Source: an uncultured Marinoscillum sp. (GTDB lineage: Bacteria > Bacteroidota > Bacteroidia > Cytophagales > MED-G16). Taken from it: 55,747 nt of DNA. The position numbers and the translations under genes are program-made. Shown piece by piece: positions 16,533-24,976 of the stretch; positions within the stretch are counted from its first letter, which is position 1; each line of letters starts with the position of its first letter. The notes beneath the pieces were generated by a model. It worked only from the letters and a program-made list of their open reading frames with translations, had not been told where the DNA came from and ran no database searches. The stretch spans positions 1 to 55,747 of the forward strand of contig CACPJB010000003.1 in NCBI GenBank assembly GCA_902634135.1, in the 5' to 3' direction.

Positions 16533-19346
16533 ATGAGTAAAAAAATCGAAATTTTTGGTGCTAGAGAAAATAACCTCAAGAATATTGATCTTGAGTTCAA
16601 CAAAAATAATCTGGTTGTAATTACTGGAGTTTCTGGAAGTGGTAAAAGCTCATTAGCATTTAATACTATTTATTCAGAGGGACAAAGAAGATATATGGAA
16701 AGTTTTTCTGCATATGCAAGATCTTTTATTGGAAATATAGAAAGACCTGATGTTGATAAAATCAATGGCCTATCACCTGTTATTTCAATTGAACAAAAAA
16801 CAACATCAAAAAATCCAAGATCGACAGTTGGTACATTGACTGAGATATATGATTTTTTAAGATTACTATATGCTAGAGCTTCAGTTGCGTACTCTTATGA
16901 ATCGGGTAAAAAAATGATAAAACAATCTCAAGATCAGATTATCGAAAATATTAAAAAAGATTTTTTTGATAAAAAAGTAATTATTGCAGCACCAATTGTA
17001 AAAGGCAGAAAAGGTCATTATAAAGAATTATTTATTCAGATACGGAAAAAAGGGTTCGTTAATGTTAGGGTCGATGGAGAAATTTTAGAAATAAAAAAAA
17101 ATATGCAGCTTGATAGATATGTTATTCATGACATTGAAATTGTAGTGGATAAGTTATTTGTAAATGAAGATAATCTAAATAGACTATCTAATTCTATAGA
17201 TATTGCCATAAAAAGTGGAGACAAGAAATTATATGTAATAGACGAGTCTAATAATGCGAGATTTTATTCTAAAAGTCTAGTTGATCCTATCTCCGGAATA
17301 TCTTATGAAGAACCTTCACCAAATAGTTTTTCCTTTAATTCTCCATATGGTTGGTGTTCTTCATGTAAAGGCCTGGGTGTCGAAGATAAAATTTTAAAAG
17401 AAAAAATAATTGAGGATGAAAATCTTAGTATTAGTCGTGGTGGTATTGCTCCATTAGGTCAGTACAGAGATATGTGGGTATTTAAGAAAATTGATGCGAT
17501 ACTTAAAAAAAATAATTTAGATATTTCTACTCCAATAAAAAAAATTCCAGATGATATTCTAAATATAATTTTATTTGGTGAAAATATTGAAGTTGCTGTA
17601 GAATCTACAAAATACCCTGGAACATTGTGGCATACCTCATATAATGGAGTTAAGGGGTTTATAAATAAAACAATAAGGTTTAGATCTGGAAAAGCTAAAG
17701 ATTTTATGGATGATTTTATTACTAAATCTATTTGTGAAACTTGTTCAGGGAAAAGATTAAGAAAGGAGTCTTTGTATTTTAAAATTAATGAAGCTTCTAT
17801 TTCAGATCTTAACTCAATGGATATAAAAAAATTAAGAAATTGGATTTTTTCATTAGAGAAAAATTTAGATAAAAATCAGCAAATTATTGCTGAGCCTATA
17901 GTTAAGGAAATTAAGAAAAGGGTTGAATTAATGTGTAATCTAGGGTTAGAATATTTAAGTTTAGATAGACCATTAAGGACACTATCTGGGGGTGAAGCAC
18001 AAAGAATTAGGCTAGCTACTCAAATAGGTACTAAGCTAGTAGGCGTTTTATATATATTAGACGAACCTAGTATTGGTTTGCACCAGAGAGATAATCATAA
18101 ATTAATAGATTCTCTAAAAGAATTAAGAGACTTAGGGAATACTGTAATTGTAGTAGAACATGACAGAGAAATGATGGAAAATGCTGATAATATTATAGAT
18201 ATTGGACCTGGTCCAGGGTCAGATGGGGGATATGTAGTAGCTCAAGGTGACCCTTCTAATTTTTTAAATAGTAAATCATTAACGTCTAATTATTTGTCAA
18301 GGAAATTGGATATTTCAATACCGGAAATAAGAAGAAGTGGAAATGGAAAGTTTTTAAATTTAAATGGTGCAAAAGGAAATAATTTAAGAAATGTTAATCT
18401 GTCTCTTCCCCTTGGATGTTTGATTTGTGTTACTGGGGTTTCTGGAAGTGGCAAATCTTCACTAGTTCACGGAACTTTATCTTCTATTTTAAAAAAAGAA
18501 TTATATCGGTCTAAAAAGGAATGCTTACCATATGAAAAAATTGATGGATTAAAAAATATCAATAAGTTGATTGAAGTAGACCAGTCTCCAATAGGAAGGA
18601 CACCAAGGTCAAACCCTGCTACATACACCGGAGTATTTACGGATATAAGAAATCTTTTCTCGTCATTAAATGAATCAAAAATTAGAGGGTTAAAGCAAGG
18701 GGCTTTTTCATTTAATGTTAAGGGCGGGCGTTGTGAAACATGTAGAGGCGCTGGAGTCAGGTTAGTTGAAATGGACTTTTTACCAAATGTTTTTGTTAAT
18801 TGTGAATCTTGTTATGGTAAAAGATACAATAGAGATACTCTAGAAGTGCGTTATAAAGGAAAGTCTATATCAGATGTATTAGATATGACAGTTTCTGATG
18901 CGGTTGATTTTTTTAGTAAGCAGCCAAAAATTTCTAATAAACTTAGAGCATTAGATGAGGTTGGGTTAGGATATATAAAATTAGGTCAACCCTCAACAAT
19001 GCTTTCCGGAGGAGAGGCTCAGCGCGTAAAACTTGCATCTGAATTATATAAGAAAGACACAGGCAACACTCTTTTCATTCTTGATGAGCCAACTACTGGT
19101 TTACATTTCTATGATATTCAAAATTTAATGGTTGTAATAAATAGTCTTGTTGATCGTGGGAATACAGTAGTTATAATTGAACACAATATGGATGTTATTA
19201 AATGTGCTGATTATATAATTGACCTTGGTCCTGAGGGTGGTGACAAAGGTGGACAAATTATAGCACAGGGAAAGCCAGAAAAAATTATTAATAACAAGAA
19301 AAGCTATACTGGAAATTACCTTAAAAATGAATTGTTTAATACATGA
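16533..19346 (+). CDS. uvrA: UvrABC excinuclease subunit A
   Basis: 937 residues, full length. UvrA is the damage-sensing ATPase of nucleotide excision repair. It has two ABC modules, with P-loops GVSGSGKSSL (32-41) and a second identical one near residue 635, and two LSGGEAQR signature motifs. Zinc fingers CSSC/CETC in the first half and CETC/CESC in the second are intact, as are the SYxxGxx-like DNA-contact regions. Translation is probably linked to the upstream epimerase (2-base gap). The 3' end overlaps hemW by 11 bases in convergent orientation. uvrC lies about 8 kb away in this window; uvrB is not seen. Confidence 0.97.
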   Translation: MSKKIEIFGARENNLKNIDLEFNKNNLVVITGVSGSGKSSLAFNTIYSEGQRRYMESFSAYARSFIGNIERPDVDKINGLSPVISIEQKTTSKNPRSTVGTLTEIYDFLRLLYARASVAYSYESGKKMIKQSQDQIIENIKKDFFDKKVIIAAPIVKGRKGHYKELFIQIRKKGFVNVRVDGEILEIKKNMQLDRYVIHDIEIVVDKLFVNEDNLNRLSNSIDIAIKSGDKKLYVIDESNNARFYSKSLVDPISGISYEEPSPNSFSFNSPYGWCSSCKGLGVEDKILKEKIIEDENLSISRGGIAPLGQYRDMWVFKKIDAILKKNNLDISTPIKKIPDDILNIILFGENIEVAVESTKYPGTLWHTSYNGVKGFINKTIRFRSGKAKDFMDDFITKSICETCSGKRLRKESLYFKINEASISDLNSMDIKKLRNWIFSLEKNLDKNQQIIAEPIVKEIKKRVELMCNLGLEYLSLDRPLRTLSGGEAQRIRLATQIGTKLVGVLYILDEPSIGLHQRDNHKLIDSLKELRDLGNTVIVVEHDREMMENADNIIDIGPGPGSDGGYVVAQGDPSNFLNSKSLTSNYLSRKLDISIPEIRRSGNGKFLNLNGAKGNNLRNVNLSLPLGCLICVTGVSGSGKSSLVHGTLSSILKKELYRSKKECLPYEKIDGLKNINKLIEVDQSPIGRTPRSNPATYTGVFTDIRNLFSSLNESKIRGLKQGAFSFNVKGGRCETCRGAGVRLVEMDFLPNVFVNCESCYGKRYNRDTLEVRYKGKSISDVLDMTVSDAVDFFSKQPKISNKLRALDEVGLGYIKLGQPSTMLSGGEAQRVKLASELYKKDTGNTLFILDEPTTGLHFYDIQNLMVVINSLVDRGNTVVIIEHNMDVIKCADYIIDLGPEGGDKGGQIIAQGKPEKIINNKKSYTGNYLKNELFNT

Positions 19347-20454
19347 TCTTTTCAGTTATATAGTCAGATATTTTTTTCCCTTTATTAGTTAAGTTTAAGC
19401 TAAGTTTATCTTTTGTAATTAAATTCTCATTTAACAACATTAATATTTCTGAACTTTTCTCTTTGAAGAACTGAACATTATATTTTTTCTTTAGTTCATA
19501 ATTATTAATTCCTTTATTAGTTCTTATTCTTGTTAGAATGTATTCGTTAATTTTTTGTTTTAATGTTAACTTTTCTTTTTCGTAATAAATTTCCTTTTTA
19601 TTAATTAAATCTATATAAGCCTTGTTTTTATTTATATTCCAATATCTGTATTTTTTATCATATGAATGTGCGCTTGGGCCAAATCCAATATATTGTTCAT
19701 CATTCCAATAATTTGAGTTATGTTTTGAATAAAATCCCTTTTTTGAAAAGTTAGATATTTCATAATTTTCATAACCATACCTCTCTAATTTTTTAAGAAT
19801 TATATCATATTGTTTTAGTATCTCGTCTTCTTTTGGCAGTATCAATTTTTTATTTTCTAGTTGTTTTTGAAAGACAGTTTTATTTTCAATGGTCATGTTA
19901 TATATTGATATATGAGGAGGATCAAATGATTTTAGAGTTTTTAAATCACTATTTACTGTTTTAACGGATGATAAGGGTGTCCCAAACATTAGGTCAATAG
20001 AAAAATTCTCAAAGTATTTTTTTAATAATTTAATGGATTTTTTAGCTTGATCACCACTATGGACTCTGTTAAGTTTTTTAAGAATAGATTCATTGAATGA
20101 CTGTACTCCAAGACTTAATCTATTTACACCTATTTTTTTCCAATTTTTCAGCTTTTCTTCTGAAATATCATCGGGATTAGCCTCTAGAGTTATTTCACAT
20201 TTTTTTGACACATTGTATTTCTGAAAAATCTTTCTAAGAATAATTTCTAAAAAGTTTTCATCAACTATAGAGGGTGTGCCCCCTCCAAAATAAATTGTGG
20301 ATATATTTTTTATTTTGAATTTTTTTTGATTGATTTCAATTTCTTGGATAATTGTATTTAATATTTCATCATGCTTATTTAAAGTGCTAAAATGAAAATT
20401 ACAATAATGACAAGCTTTCTTACAGAAGGGAATATGGATATAGACACCAGCCAT
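19336..20454 (-). CDS. hemW: HemW-type radical SAM protein (heme chaperone / coproporphyrinogen III oxidase-like)
   Basis: 372 residues. The radical-SAM cluster motif is Cys11-X3-Cys15-X2-Cys18 and is followed by Asn-Phe, lacking the fourth cysteine of HemN. That places it with HemW, which binds heme and hands it to respiratory enzymes, rather than with the oxygen-independent oxidase. GGGTPS (about 57-62) forms the SAM-binding glycine motif, and a HemN C-terminal winged domain is present. The start ATG is only 3 bases from the ATG of the divergent DUF4271 gene. HemD lies one gene beyond, so two heme-related genes cluster here. Confidence 0.92.
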   Translation of the reverse strand: MAGVYIHIPFCKKACHYCNFHFSTLNKHDEILNTIIQEIEINQKKFKIKNISTIYFGGGTPSIVDENFLEIILRKIFQKYNVSKKCEITLEANPDDISEEKLKNWKKIGVNRLSLGVQSFNESILKKLNRVHSGDQAKKSIKLLKKYFENFSIDLMFGTPLSSVKTVNSDLKTLKSFDPPHISIYNMTIENKTVFQKQLENKKLILPKEDEILKQYDIILKKLERYGYENYEISNFSKKGFYSKHNSNYWNDEQYIGFGPSAHSYDKKYRYWNINKNKAYIDLINKKEIYYEKEKLTLKQKINEYILTRIRTNKGINNYELKKKYNVQFFKEKSSEILMLLNENLITKDKLSLNLTNKGKKISDYITEKIMY

Positions 20455-20457
20455 TTT

Positions 20458-21180
20458 ATGTTTTTTTTAATACAGATACAAAAAAAATCATTTTATGATT
20501 ATAACTCCATATTATTATCTTTTTTTATTATAACCCTAATTTTCACCTATTATAAGATTAATTATTCCTTATTTTTTAAAAAATATTTTCATTTAAAAAA
20601 TATTATTTATTTAGGAAATCAAGAGGATTTTTTTTTCAGAAGTCAGGTATTTTCATTTGGAAATACAATCCCAATTCTTTTGTACTCAATAATTATTTCT
20701 TTTTTTTCAGTATTTGTTTTTGAGGATGCTAATTATATTGTTTTTGAAACAAATATAGATCTTAGTCTATTTCAAAAGTGGATATTATTCTCTTTACCTC
20801 TTCTTTTATTTATTTTCTTGAGATTAATCATAATATTTATTACTCTTCGATTCATTCAATTAACTATAAAAATTAAAAAAATATTCATATTAAACTTCTT
20901 GAGATTAACCATTATCCTTAGTTTATTAAACGTTTTCTCTTCCTACATAATCTATGAGTTATCTTCTTTTGATTTTGCTTTTGCCTACTTAAATTTTATT
21001 AAACTTATAATAATATTTGCTAGGCCAATCATTTTATATTCTTATTTTAAAAGAATTTCTTATGATAATATTTCTAAAATATTATTAGTTATACTAATAG
21101 CTGATTTGATACCATCAATCATATTATATGATAATTTATTATTTATAGATTTCTTTAAATATTTAATTAGCTTATTTTAA
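20458..21180 (+). CDS. DUF4271 family membrane protein
   Basis: 240 residues from the ATG at 20458; in-frame ATGs at 20434 and 20392 would run into hemW. It has five to six hydrophobic helices, extremely rich in Ile, Leu and Phe, with basic loops, and would be an integral inner-membrane protein. Position directly before hemD and the hydrophobic profile match DUF4271, a Bacteroidota-specific family of unknown function usually found next to uroporphyrinogen-III synthase. The gap to hemD is 38 bases and contains a TAACTTTG element, so hemD may also have its own promoter. Confidence 0.78.
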   Translation: MFFLIQIQKKSFYDYNSILLSFFIITLIFTYYKINYSLFFKKYFHLKNIIYLGNQEDFFFRSQVFSFGNTIPILLYSIIISFFSVFVFEDANYIVFETNIDLSLFQKWILFSLPLLLFIFLRLIIIFITLRFIQLTIKIKKIFILNFLRLTIILSLLNVFSSYIIYELSSFDFAFAYLNFIKLIIIFARPIILYSYFKRISYDNISKILLVILIADLIPSIILYDNLLFIDFFKYLISLF

Positions 21181-21191
21181 ATTCAATTATT

Positions 21192-21199
21192 TAACTTTG
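21192..21199 (+). promoter_or_regulatory. Candidate -7 element TAACTTTG for hemD-porP
   Basis: TAACTTTG matches TAnnTTTG exactly and ends 19 bases before the hemD ATG. The same eight bases precede gldK, the antiporter gene and, on the minus strand, sprE. Confidence 0.45.
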
Positions 21200-21218
21200 T
21201 CACCAAAAAACATCTAAA

Positions 21219-22016
21219 ATGAGTGAAATCAAATACGATAAAAAAAGATTAAATCCTGTCAAATCAATATTGGTTTCACAGCCTGAACCTAAAGATGATA
21301 ATTCACCTTTTCATAGATTAGCTAAAAAATATGATCTAAAACTTGATTTTAAACCATTTATTAAAATTGATCCTGTTTCAATTAAAGACTTTAGAAAACA
21401 AAAAATTAATATATTAAATCATACTGCTATAATTTTTACAAGTAGAAATGCCGTAGATCATTTTTTTAGAATAGCTGATGGTATGAACGTAACAGTTCCT
21501 ACTGATATGAAATATTTTTGTATATCTGAACAAACAGCAAACTATTTACAGAAATATATAGTAATTAGAAAAAGAAAGATATTTACTGGAGAAAGAACAA
21601 TAGCTGAGCTTTTACAGGTTATGAAGGATTCTATGGTAAAATTTCCTGATGAGAAGTATCTATTTCCTTGTTCTAATATAACTAGAGATACAATATCTGA
21701 ATTTTTAAAAGAAAATAATTGTACTTATTCTGAAGCAATTATTTACAATACCGTCCCGAGTGACTTAAAAAAATTAAAAAAAGTATTTTACGATGTTTTA
21801 GTTTTTTATACACCATACGGAATAGATTCTTTAGTTAAAAACTTTCCTGATTTTGAACAAAACAACACAAGAATTGCTGGATTTGGTAAAAATACAGCTA
21901 AAGCCATAAAAGAAAATAATTTAAAATTAGATATTAAAGCTCCAATGAAAGACGTTCCTTCAATGACAAGAGCAATTGAGCTTTATATTAAGCAGGCAAA
22001 TAATATAACTAAATGA
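21219..22016 (+). CDS. hemD: Uroporphyrinogen-III synthase family protein
   Basis: 265 residues. It has the two-domain HemD layout: KSILVSQPEPKDDNSPFHRLAKKYDL at the start (shown only to mark the SQP motif near residue 20), IIFTSRNAVDHFF near 70 and VLVFYTPYGIDSL near 195. The enzyme cyclises hydroxymethylbilane with ring-D inversion in heme biosynthesis. HemD sequences are poorly conserved, so the call rests on motifs and on the DUF4271 neighbour. Its last four bases overlap the porP start (ATGA), so HemD and a secretion-system protein are made from the same message. Confidence 0.87.
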   Translation: MSEIKYDKKRLNPVKSILVSQPEPKDDNSPFHRLAKKYDLKLDFKPFIKIDPVSIKDFRKQKINILNHTAIIFTSRNAVDHFFRIADGMNVTVPTDMKYFCISEQTANYLQKYIVIRKRKIFTGERTIAELLQVMKDSMVKFPDEKYLFPCSNITRDTISEFLKENNCTYSEAIIYNTVPSDLKKLKKVFYDVLVFYTPYGIDSLVKNFPDFEQNNTRIAGFGKNTAKAIKENNLKLDIKAPMKDVPSMTRAIELYIKQANNITK

Positions 22017-22963
22017 AGAAATTTTTAATATTATTTTTTTCTTTATTATGGGCTAATGTTAGTTTAAAAGCTCAGCAAGACCCTTATTTTAGCACTTACT
22101 TAGTAAATCCATCTATTGTAAATTCTAGTTTATCTTCACTATATAACAATAATAATGTGGTTCTAGTGTATAGAAATCAGTGGGCTAATTATAATCCAAC
22201 GAATTTGTCTGTTTCTTCAGAATCTCCTAGTACAGGAATTTTATCTTTGAATTTAAAAAATAGAGATAAATCAGTTTCATTTGGAATGAATATAATTACT
22301 GATAATCTTGGGCCAAAAGAAGTCTTTAATTTATCGCCTTATTTAAGTATATCAAAAAAAATTAATAATTCTTATTTCAGTTTTGGTGTCTCCCCTTCAT
22401 TTAAAAGTACTACTTTAAATTTTAGTTCCTTAATATTTGTAAATCCATCTGATCCTTTTAATATTGAGAGGAAGCAAACACAGTCTAAACCTGATTTGGG
22501 GTTTGGTATTTCATTCTATAATGATAAAATCTTATTAAGTCTTGCTGCTAAAAATTTAACTCAACCCTCATTTGATTTTGGTATAAATGACTTACAAAAC
22601 ACTGAAAACATAAATTTATCCTTTCTTGGTAAATATTTAATTGAGATTGATAGAGATTTGAACGTTGAGCCCTATCTTTTATTTAGATCTGATTTGAAGT
22701 CTTTTACCTTTGATCTTAGCGCTTTAGCTACTTATAAAGAAAATATGAGTATTGGCGCATCATATAGGTATGATGAAGCTATTGTTGGATTTTTAGGATA
22801 TCACTTCTTAAAAAAGAACAAATTATTTGTTGGATATTCTTTTGATTATATTGTTCATAATGTTAAGGCAAAAGCTCCAATATCTCATGAATTGATTGTA
22901 AAATATGATCTTCCTACCCCTCAATTAAAAAAACCAATAAGAACTCCTAGGTTTTTTTACTAA
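22013..22963 (+). CDS. PorP/SprF family type IX secretion outer-membrane protein
   Basis: 316 residues. A cleavable signal peptide ends near KAQQ, followed by DPYFSTYLVNPSIVNSS, the family hallmark (QDPxFSxY...NP). The rest is amphipathic beta-strands predicted to form a small outer-membrane barrel. PorP/SprF proteins pair with the PorK/N ring or with specific exported adhesins. The gene overlaps hemD by 4 bases and lies 143 bases before gldK; the order P-K-L-M-N matches the por locus of Porphyromonas gingivalis. It is likely the core PorP, but paralogues are common. Confidence 0.9.
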   Translation: MKKFLILFFSLLWANVSLKAQQDPYFSTYLVNPSIVNSSLSSLYNNNNVVLVYRNQWANYNPTNLSVSSESPSTGILSLNLKNRDKSVSFGMNIITDNLGPKEVFNLSPYLSISKKINNSYFSFGVSPSFKSTTLNFSSLIFVNPSDPFNIERKQTQSKPDLGFGISFYNDKILLSLAAKNLTQPSFDFGINDLQNTENINLSFLGKYLIEIDRDLNVEPYLLFRSDLKSFTFDLSALATYKENMSIGASYRYDEAIVGFLGYHFLKKNKLFVGYSFDYIVHNVKAKAPISHELIVKYDLPTPQLKKPIRTPRFFY

Positions 22964-23077
22964 TTTTTTAAGACTTCATTAAGACATTCAAATTTAGCAT
23001 TCATAGATAGTTTCATTATATTTGTTTAAATTTCTAACTAAATATTTATCGTTCAAAAACAATAATTTAGATATTTT

Positions 23078-23096
23078 AAAGTTAAGTTTTAACTTT
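23078..23096. repeat. Inverted repeat overlapping the gldK promoter element
   Basis: AAAGTTAA, a GTT loop and TTAACTTT form perfect 8-base arms. The right arm contains most of the TAACTTTG element. It could be an operator or a small hairpin in upstream DNA. Confidence 0.5.
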
Positions 23097-23097
23097 G
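23090..23097 (+). promoter_or_regulatory. Candidate -7 element TAACTTTG for gldKLMN
   Basis: TAACTTTG matches TAnnTTTG and ends 9 bases before the gldK ATG, so the predicted transcript leader would be only a few bases. Confidence 0.45.
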
Positions 23098-23106
23098 CGT
23101 TTAATT

Positions 23107-24144
23107 ATGTTTAAAACCAATACAAATATTTCTCTAGTTTTATACTGCTTAATGGCACTAGTCATATGTGGTTGTGGTTTGCTCGGAGGTGGGTCAAGTA
23201 AGAAAAATCCAAGAGGACAATTAGTAGGTACATTAGATAGAGATGGCTTTGAAATGTCAGCTCAATATGGTATGGTATATATTCCCACGGGAAGATTTTA
23301 TATGGGTCAAGCTGATGAAAATATTCAAGCAGATCAAAGTAATTTTAATAGGCAAGTTACTATAAGTGCTTTTTATATGGATGATACTGAAATTACTAAC
23401 GATGAATACAGACAATTTATTCAATATATTGAAGAGAATCCAGACTTCGAGCTATCAGAGGGAACCACTATTGAATCATTAAAGCCTGACACAACTGTAT
23501 GGTCAAGCGATTTTACTAATCATTATGGAGATCCTTTATTGGCATATTATTGGTCACACCCAGCTTTTGATGATTATCCAGTTGTTGGAGTATCATGGGA
23601 ATCTGCAAGAGAGTTTGCTAAATGGAGAACAGGTTTTTTAAACAGCTATAGAGAAGAACAGGGTCTTTTACCTTTTCCATCATTCAGGTTACCAACAGAA
23701 GCTGAATGGGAATATGCAGCTAGGGGCGGTAGAGATAACGTTAAATATCCATGGGGTAACCCATATACAAGAAATTCTAGAGGGTGTGTTTTAGCAAATT
23801 TTAAACCAGGAAGAGGAAACTATGTAGATGATGGTTATGCTTATACATCTCCCGTTGGTGTGTTTTTCCCTAATGATTTTGGCCTTTATGACATGTCTGG
23901 TAATGTAGCTGAGTGGTGTGAGGATGCATACATTGACTCCTATAATCCTCTTGTATGGGATTTAAACCCGATTTATAGAGATGATTCTAATGATAAAAAA
24001 GTTATCAGAGGAGGATCATGGAAAGATATAGCTTTCTTTATTGAAGTAGCTACTAGAACCTTTGAATATAAAGACTCCACAAGAGCATTCATTGGATTTA
24101 GAACAGCTATGCCTCATTTAGGTAGAAATTTAGAAGGTTTATAG
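23107..24144 (+). CDS. gldK: Gliding motility / T9SS lipoprotein GldK (PorK)
   Basis: 345 residues from the ATG at 23107; a TTG four codons upstream lies inside the promoter-like element and is not preferred. The signal peptide ends in a lipobox with Cys23 (VICGC) as the likely lipidated residue. Residues about 55-335 are a formylglycine-generating-enzyme (SUMF1-like) fold: YIPTGRFYMGQ, DTEITNDEYRQF, GVSWESAREFAKWR, RLPTEAEWEYAARGG and SGNVAEWCEDAY. GldK forms the periplasmic ring with GldN beneath the outer membrane. It is the first gene of gldKLMN (gaps of 48, 34 and 3 bases). Confidence 0.97.
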   Translation: MFKTNTNISLVLYCLMALVICGCGLLGGGSSKKNPRGQLVGTLDRDGFEMSAQYGMVYIPTGRFYMGQADENIQADQSNFNRQVTISAFYMDDTEITNDEYRQFIQYIEENPDFELSEGTTIESLKPDTTVWSSDFTNHYGDPLLAYYWSHPAFDDYPVVGVSWESAREFAKWRTGFLNSYREEQGLLPFPSFRLPTEAEWEYAARGGRDNVKYPWGNPYTRNSRGCVLANFKPGRGNYVDDGYAYTSPVGVFFPNDFGLYDMSGNVAEWCEDAYIDSYNPLVWDLNPIYRDDSNDKKVIRGGSWKDIAFFIEVATRTFEYKDSTRAFIGFRTAMPHLGRNLEGL

Positions 24145-24192
24145 AAAAAACATTAATTTTAAAAAAAGAAAAACAATTAAATTTTATAAAAA

Positions 24193-24942
24193 ATGATTAC
24201 TAAAAAAAGATCGAATAATTTTATTCTAAGATGGATTCAAAATGAAGACAACATGAATCTTCTTTATGGCCTAGGTGCAGCTGTTGTGATTCTAGGTGCT
24301 TTATTTAAGTTACAAGGATGGCCTTTTGCTAACGAAATGCTAATAATTGGGCTTTTAGCTGAAGCATTTATCTTTGCTGTAAGTGCTTTTGATCCACCAA
24401 CATCTCACGAGTGGGATTGGAGCAAAGTTTATCCCCAGTTAATGCCTGAAGGAAAAGGCTCAAATGCTACTCAATTTAAAGATATGATGAAAGAAGCTCA
24501 ATTAGATTCTTCTGTATTGAAAAGTGTTGGAGATGGAATGAAAAAAATGGCAACTCAAGCTAGTAATATTAATGAATTAGCTGGATCATCAGTTGCTGCA
24601 AAAGAATACTCAGATAGTATTAAAAGCGCTACAAATTCTTTAAAATCTGTAAATGAATCTTATAATACTATTTCGTCTACTGCTCAAGATCTTGCGGCTT
24701 CATCAACTAGTGTGAAGGAGGCTGTAAATCTAACACAAGAATATAAAGAGAATTTAAAGAATGCCTCGAGTTCTTTAGGTGCAATTGTTGATGCTTCAGG
24801 TCAGATTACAGAAACTGCAAAAAGTATGACAAACGCTCAAAATGATGCGGTTAGATTACAGAAAGAACTTCAAGATCTTACTGAAAATTTAAGTAAACTA
24901 AATAAAATTTATGTTGGCATGTATGATGCTATGCATAAATAA
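24193..24942 (+). CDS. gldL: T9SS/gliding motor inner-membrane protein GldL (PorL)
   Basis: 249 residues. Two N-terminal membrane helices (about 22-40 and 46-66) are followed by a cytoplasmic coiled-coil rich in Ser, Ala and Asn (about 80-245). GldL forms a pentamer around a GldM dimer, and ion flow through the pair powers secretion and gliding. Glu57 in LLAEA matches, by memory alignment, the essential Glu49 of F. johnsoniae GldL; Lys39 and Tyr25 also appear conserved, whereas the residue equivalent to His30 looks like Gly42. It lies between gldK and gldM. Confidence 0.95.
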   Translation: MITKKRSNNFILRWIQNEDNMNLLYGLGAAVVILGALFKLQGWPFANEMLIIGLLAEAFIFAVSAFDPPTSHEWDWSKVYPQLMPEGKGSNATQFKDMMKEAQLDSSVLKSVGDGMKKMATQASNINELAGSSVAAKEYSDSIKSATNSLKSVNESYNTISSTAQDLAASSTSVKEAVNLTQEYKENLKNASSSLGAIVDASGQITETAKSMTNAQNDAVRLQKELQDLTENLSKLNKIYVGMYDAMHK

Positions 24943-24976
24943 AATTTGATAAAATAATTTTATAAAAATATAAATT

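Noticed and set aside
22964..23077. Terminator or small gene between porP and gldK
   Set aside because: No GC stem followed by a T run and no open frame with a plausible start; only the inverted repeat at 23078 stood out.
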